From: Clostridiales bacterium | Lineage (GTDB): Bacteria > Bacillota > Clostridia > Tissierellales > Sedimentibacteraceae | Length of the DNA: 8,225 bases | NCBI GenBank assembly: GCA_003497505.1 | Contig: DNNV01000078.1 | Span: 1-8,225, forward strand | Direction: 5' to 3' | Shown here: piece by piece, positions 7,184 to 8,225 of the stretch | How the letters are laid out: each line of letters starts with the position of its first letter | How positions within the stretch are numbered: position 1 is the first letter of the stretch | Notes under the pieces: model-generated | Told to the model about the DNA's origin: nothing | What the model saw: only the letters and a program-made list of their open reading frames with translations | Databases searched by the model: none | Translations under genes and position numbers: made by a program

Positions 7184-8225
7184 CTATTTGATTACTTCAA
7201 TTTTAACCTTTTCCACCGCAATATCTGCTGCCGTTACTTCTTCTGCGGGCTTGCCTGAATTTGCAACTACTGCTGAATCATTCAGTATCTTCACATCTTT
7301 CGAAACGATTTTTGAGTAAATTGCATCATAGTCAGCCTGTGAAAACTTTTCAAATCTTGAGTTTTCCATAGGAAGCTGAACACCCTTAACTGTTGCATCC
7401 AACGAAACTGATGTTCCTCCGGGGAAGCTTTTAGCATAGTAGCTTGCTAGCGCATCATACACAGATTTTGAAAGGTTTTTCATGGAGGATGTTATAACTG
7501 TATTGGATTCTGCAGATTGATCTACGTCAACCCCGATTACTTTCCTGCCTGCTGCTTCCGCTGCCTTCATTACAGAGTTTCCAACAGCGCCGCCGCATGC
7601 AAATATAACTTCTGTTCCTTCATTGAACCATGCAGAGGCCTTTGCCTGATTTTCAGGGGAGGCATCAAAGTTTCCCACATAAGTATATTTAACCTGAACA
7701 TCATCTGATAATCCAAGCTCTTTCGCAGCATAATCAGCTCCCTGTACATATCCGTATCCGAATCGTACAACCGCCGGCACTGCCATACCGCCCATAAAGC
7801 CTAACTTTGTATAGCCTTCCTTAACTATGCTGTATCCCGCCAAAAATCCTGCCTCTTCCTCAGCATAGAATATCGAATATGTATTAGGAGCTATTTCAAC
7901 TTTATAATCTCCGGCATGAGGAGCACCATCAAGAATTACGAAATTTACTTCCGGATACTTTGTCTGAACAGTATAAATCGGAACCTCAAACAGGAATCCC
8001 GGGCAAACAATCACCTTAGCACCGGCTTTAACCGCAAGGTCTATTGAATTGATATAAGCTGCATCTGATTTCTCTGTCGGTTTGTAATACTTGTAAGTTA
8101 TACCTTTTTCCTTTGCATATGCTTCTACACCCTCCCATGCCCCCTGGTTAAATGATTTGTCATCAATCGTTCCAACGTCGGTAATCAATGCCAATTCAAA
8201 TTTATTGCTGTCAGCCGGTGTCTCA
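7184..8225 (-). CDS. nupN: BMP-family nucleoside-binding ABC transporter substrate-binding protein, 5' end missing
   Basis: The visible 346 residues form the mature part of a Bmp/Med/PnrA-family solute-binding protein. In Gram-positives this is a lipoprotein on the outer face of the membrane that hands nucleosides to the permeases. The start, signal peptide and lipobox cysteine lie beyond the right edge. The frame is open to the edge, and the TTG at 8194 is an internal Leu codon in FELALITDVG, not a start. Family markers are LITDVGTIDDKSFNQGAW (visible residues 13-30), VIVCPGFLFE (71-80), NFVILDG (94-100), the block AEEEAGFLAGY (121-131), GGMAVPAVVRFGYGYVQGA (145-163), VIFACGGAVGNSV (206-218) and VIGVDVDQ (229-236). 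The Asp and aromatic residues in these blocks belong to the ligand pocket in PnrA-like proteins. It is the first visible gene of the importer operon. Nucleoside specificity is inferred from family and the nupNOPQ order. Confidence 0.94.
   Translation of the reverse strand, partial: ETPADSNKFELALITDVGTIDDKSFNQGAWEGVEAYAKEKGITYKYYKPTEKSDAAYINSIDLAVKAGAKVIVCPGFLFEVPIYTVQTKYPEVNFVILDGAPHAGDYKVEIAPNTYSIFYAEEEAGFLAGYSIVKEGYTKLGFMGGMAVPAVVRFGYGYVQGADYAAKELGLSDDVQVKYTYVGNFDASPENQAKASAWFNEGTEVIFACGGAVGNSVMKAAEAAGRKVIGVDVDQSAESNTVITSSMKNLSKSVYDALASYYAKSFPGGTSVSLDATVKGVQLPMENSRFEKFSQADYDAIYSKIVSKDVKILNDSAVVANSGKPAEEVTAADIAVEKVKIEVIK

Noticed and set aside
8192..8194. TTG at 8194 as start of the substrate-binding protein
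   Set aside because: The frame continues open to the window edge and the residues before it (NKFE) fit the start of the mature BMP fold. A lipoprotein signal peptide must precede it, so this is an internal Leu codon.

Overview
The window reads as a chromosomal segment of a low-GC, Gram-positive, probably anaerobic clostridial (Bacillota) bacterium. The basis is AT-rich coding DNA with frequent AGA and ATA codons, strong purine-rich Shine-Dalgarno sites, a Bmp/Nup-type nucleoside ABC transporter, and an mtaB gene followed by a HIT-family gene, an order common in Clostridia. The genus cannot be fixed from this sequence. All eight genes, two of them cut by the window edges, lie on the minus strand, so transcription runs from high to low coordinates. 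Coding density is high and no gene-free stretch exceeds about 90 bases.

Region A (8225 down to 3452) is a four-gene ABC import operon. It encodes a BMP-family substrate-binding lipoprotein (5' end outside the window), a double-domain ATPase and two BPD_transp_2-type permeases. The order matches nupNOPQ (yufNOPQ) of Bacillus subtilis. The last three genes overlap by 17 and 4 bases, so they are translationally coupled. Between the binding-protein gene and the ATPase gene lies a perfect 11-bp inverted repeat, probably an intercistronic mRNA hairpin. The likely role is uptake of purine or other nucleosides for salvage.

Region B (3447 down to 1543) starts with a near-consensus extended -10 promoter. 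It drives a HerA/FtsK-type ATPase of the DUF853 (YjgR) family and, through a 4-base ATGA overlap, yraN, a small protein with a restriction-endonuclease-like motif. Coupling a HerA-like motor to a nuclease-fold protein is the most thought-provoking arrangement here, though no joint function is established.

Region C (1539 down to 1) starts with a second near-consensus extended -10 promoter directly after the yraN stop. It drives mtaB, the tRNA t6A37 methylthiotransferase, followed 26 bases later by the first 36 codons of a HIT-family nucleotide hydrolase/transferase.

There is no sign of mobile elements, CRISPR, tRNA or rRNA genes, pseudogenes or foreign DNA. No convincing Rho-independent terminator separates the three units, so read-through between them is possible. 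Overall this is ordinary core-genome content, and the findings are correspondingly modest.
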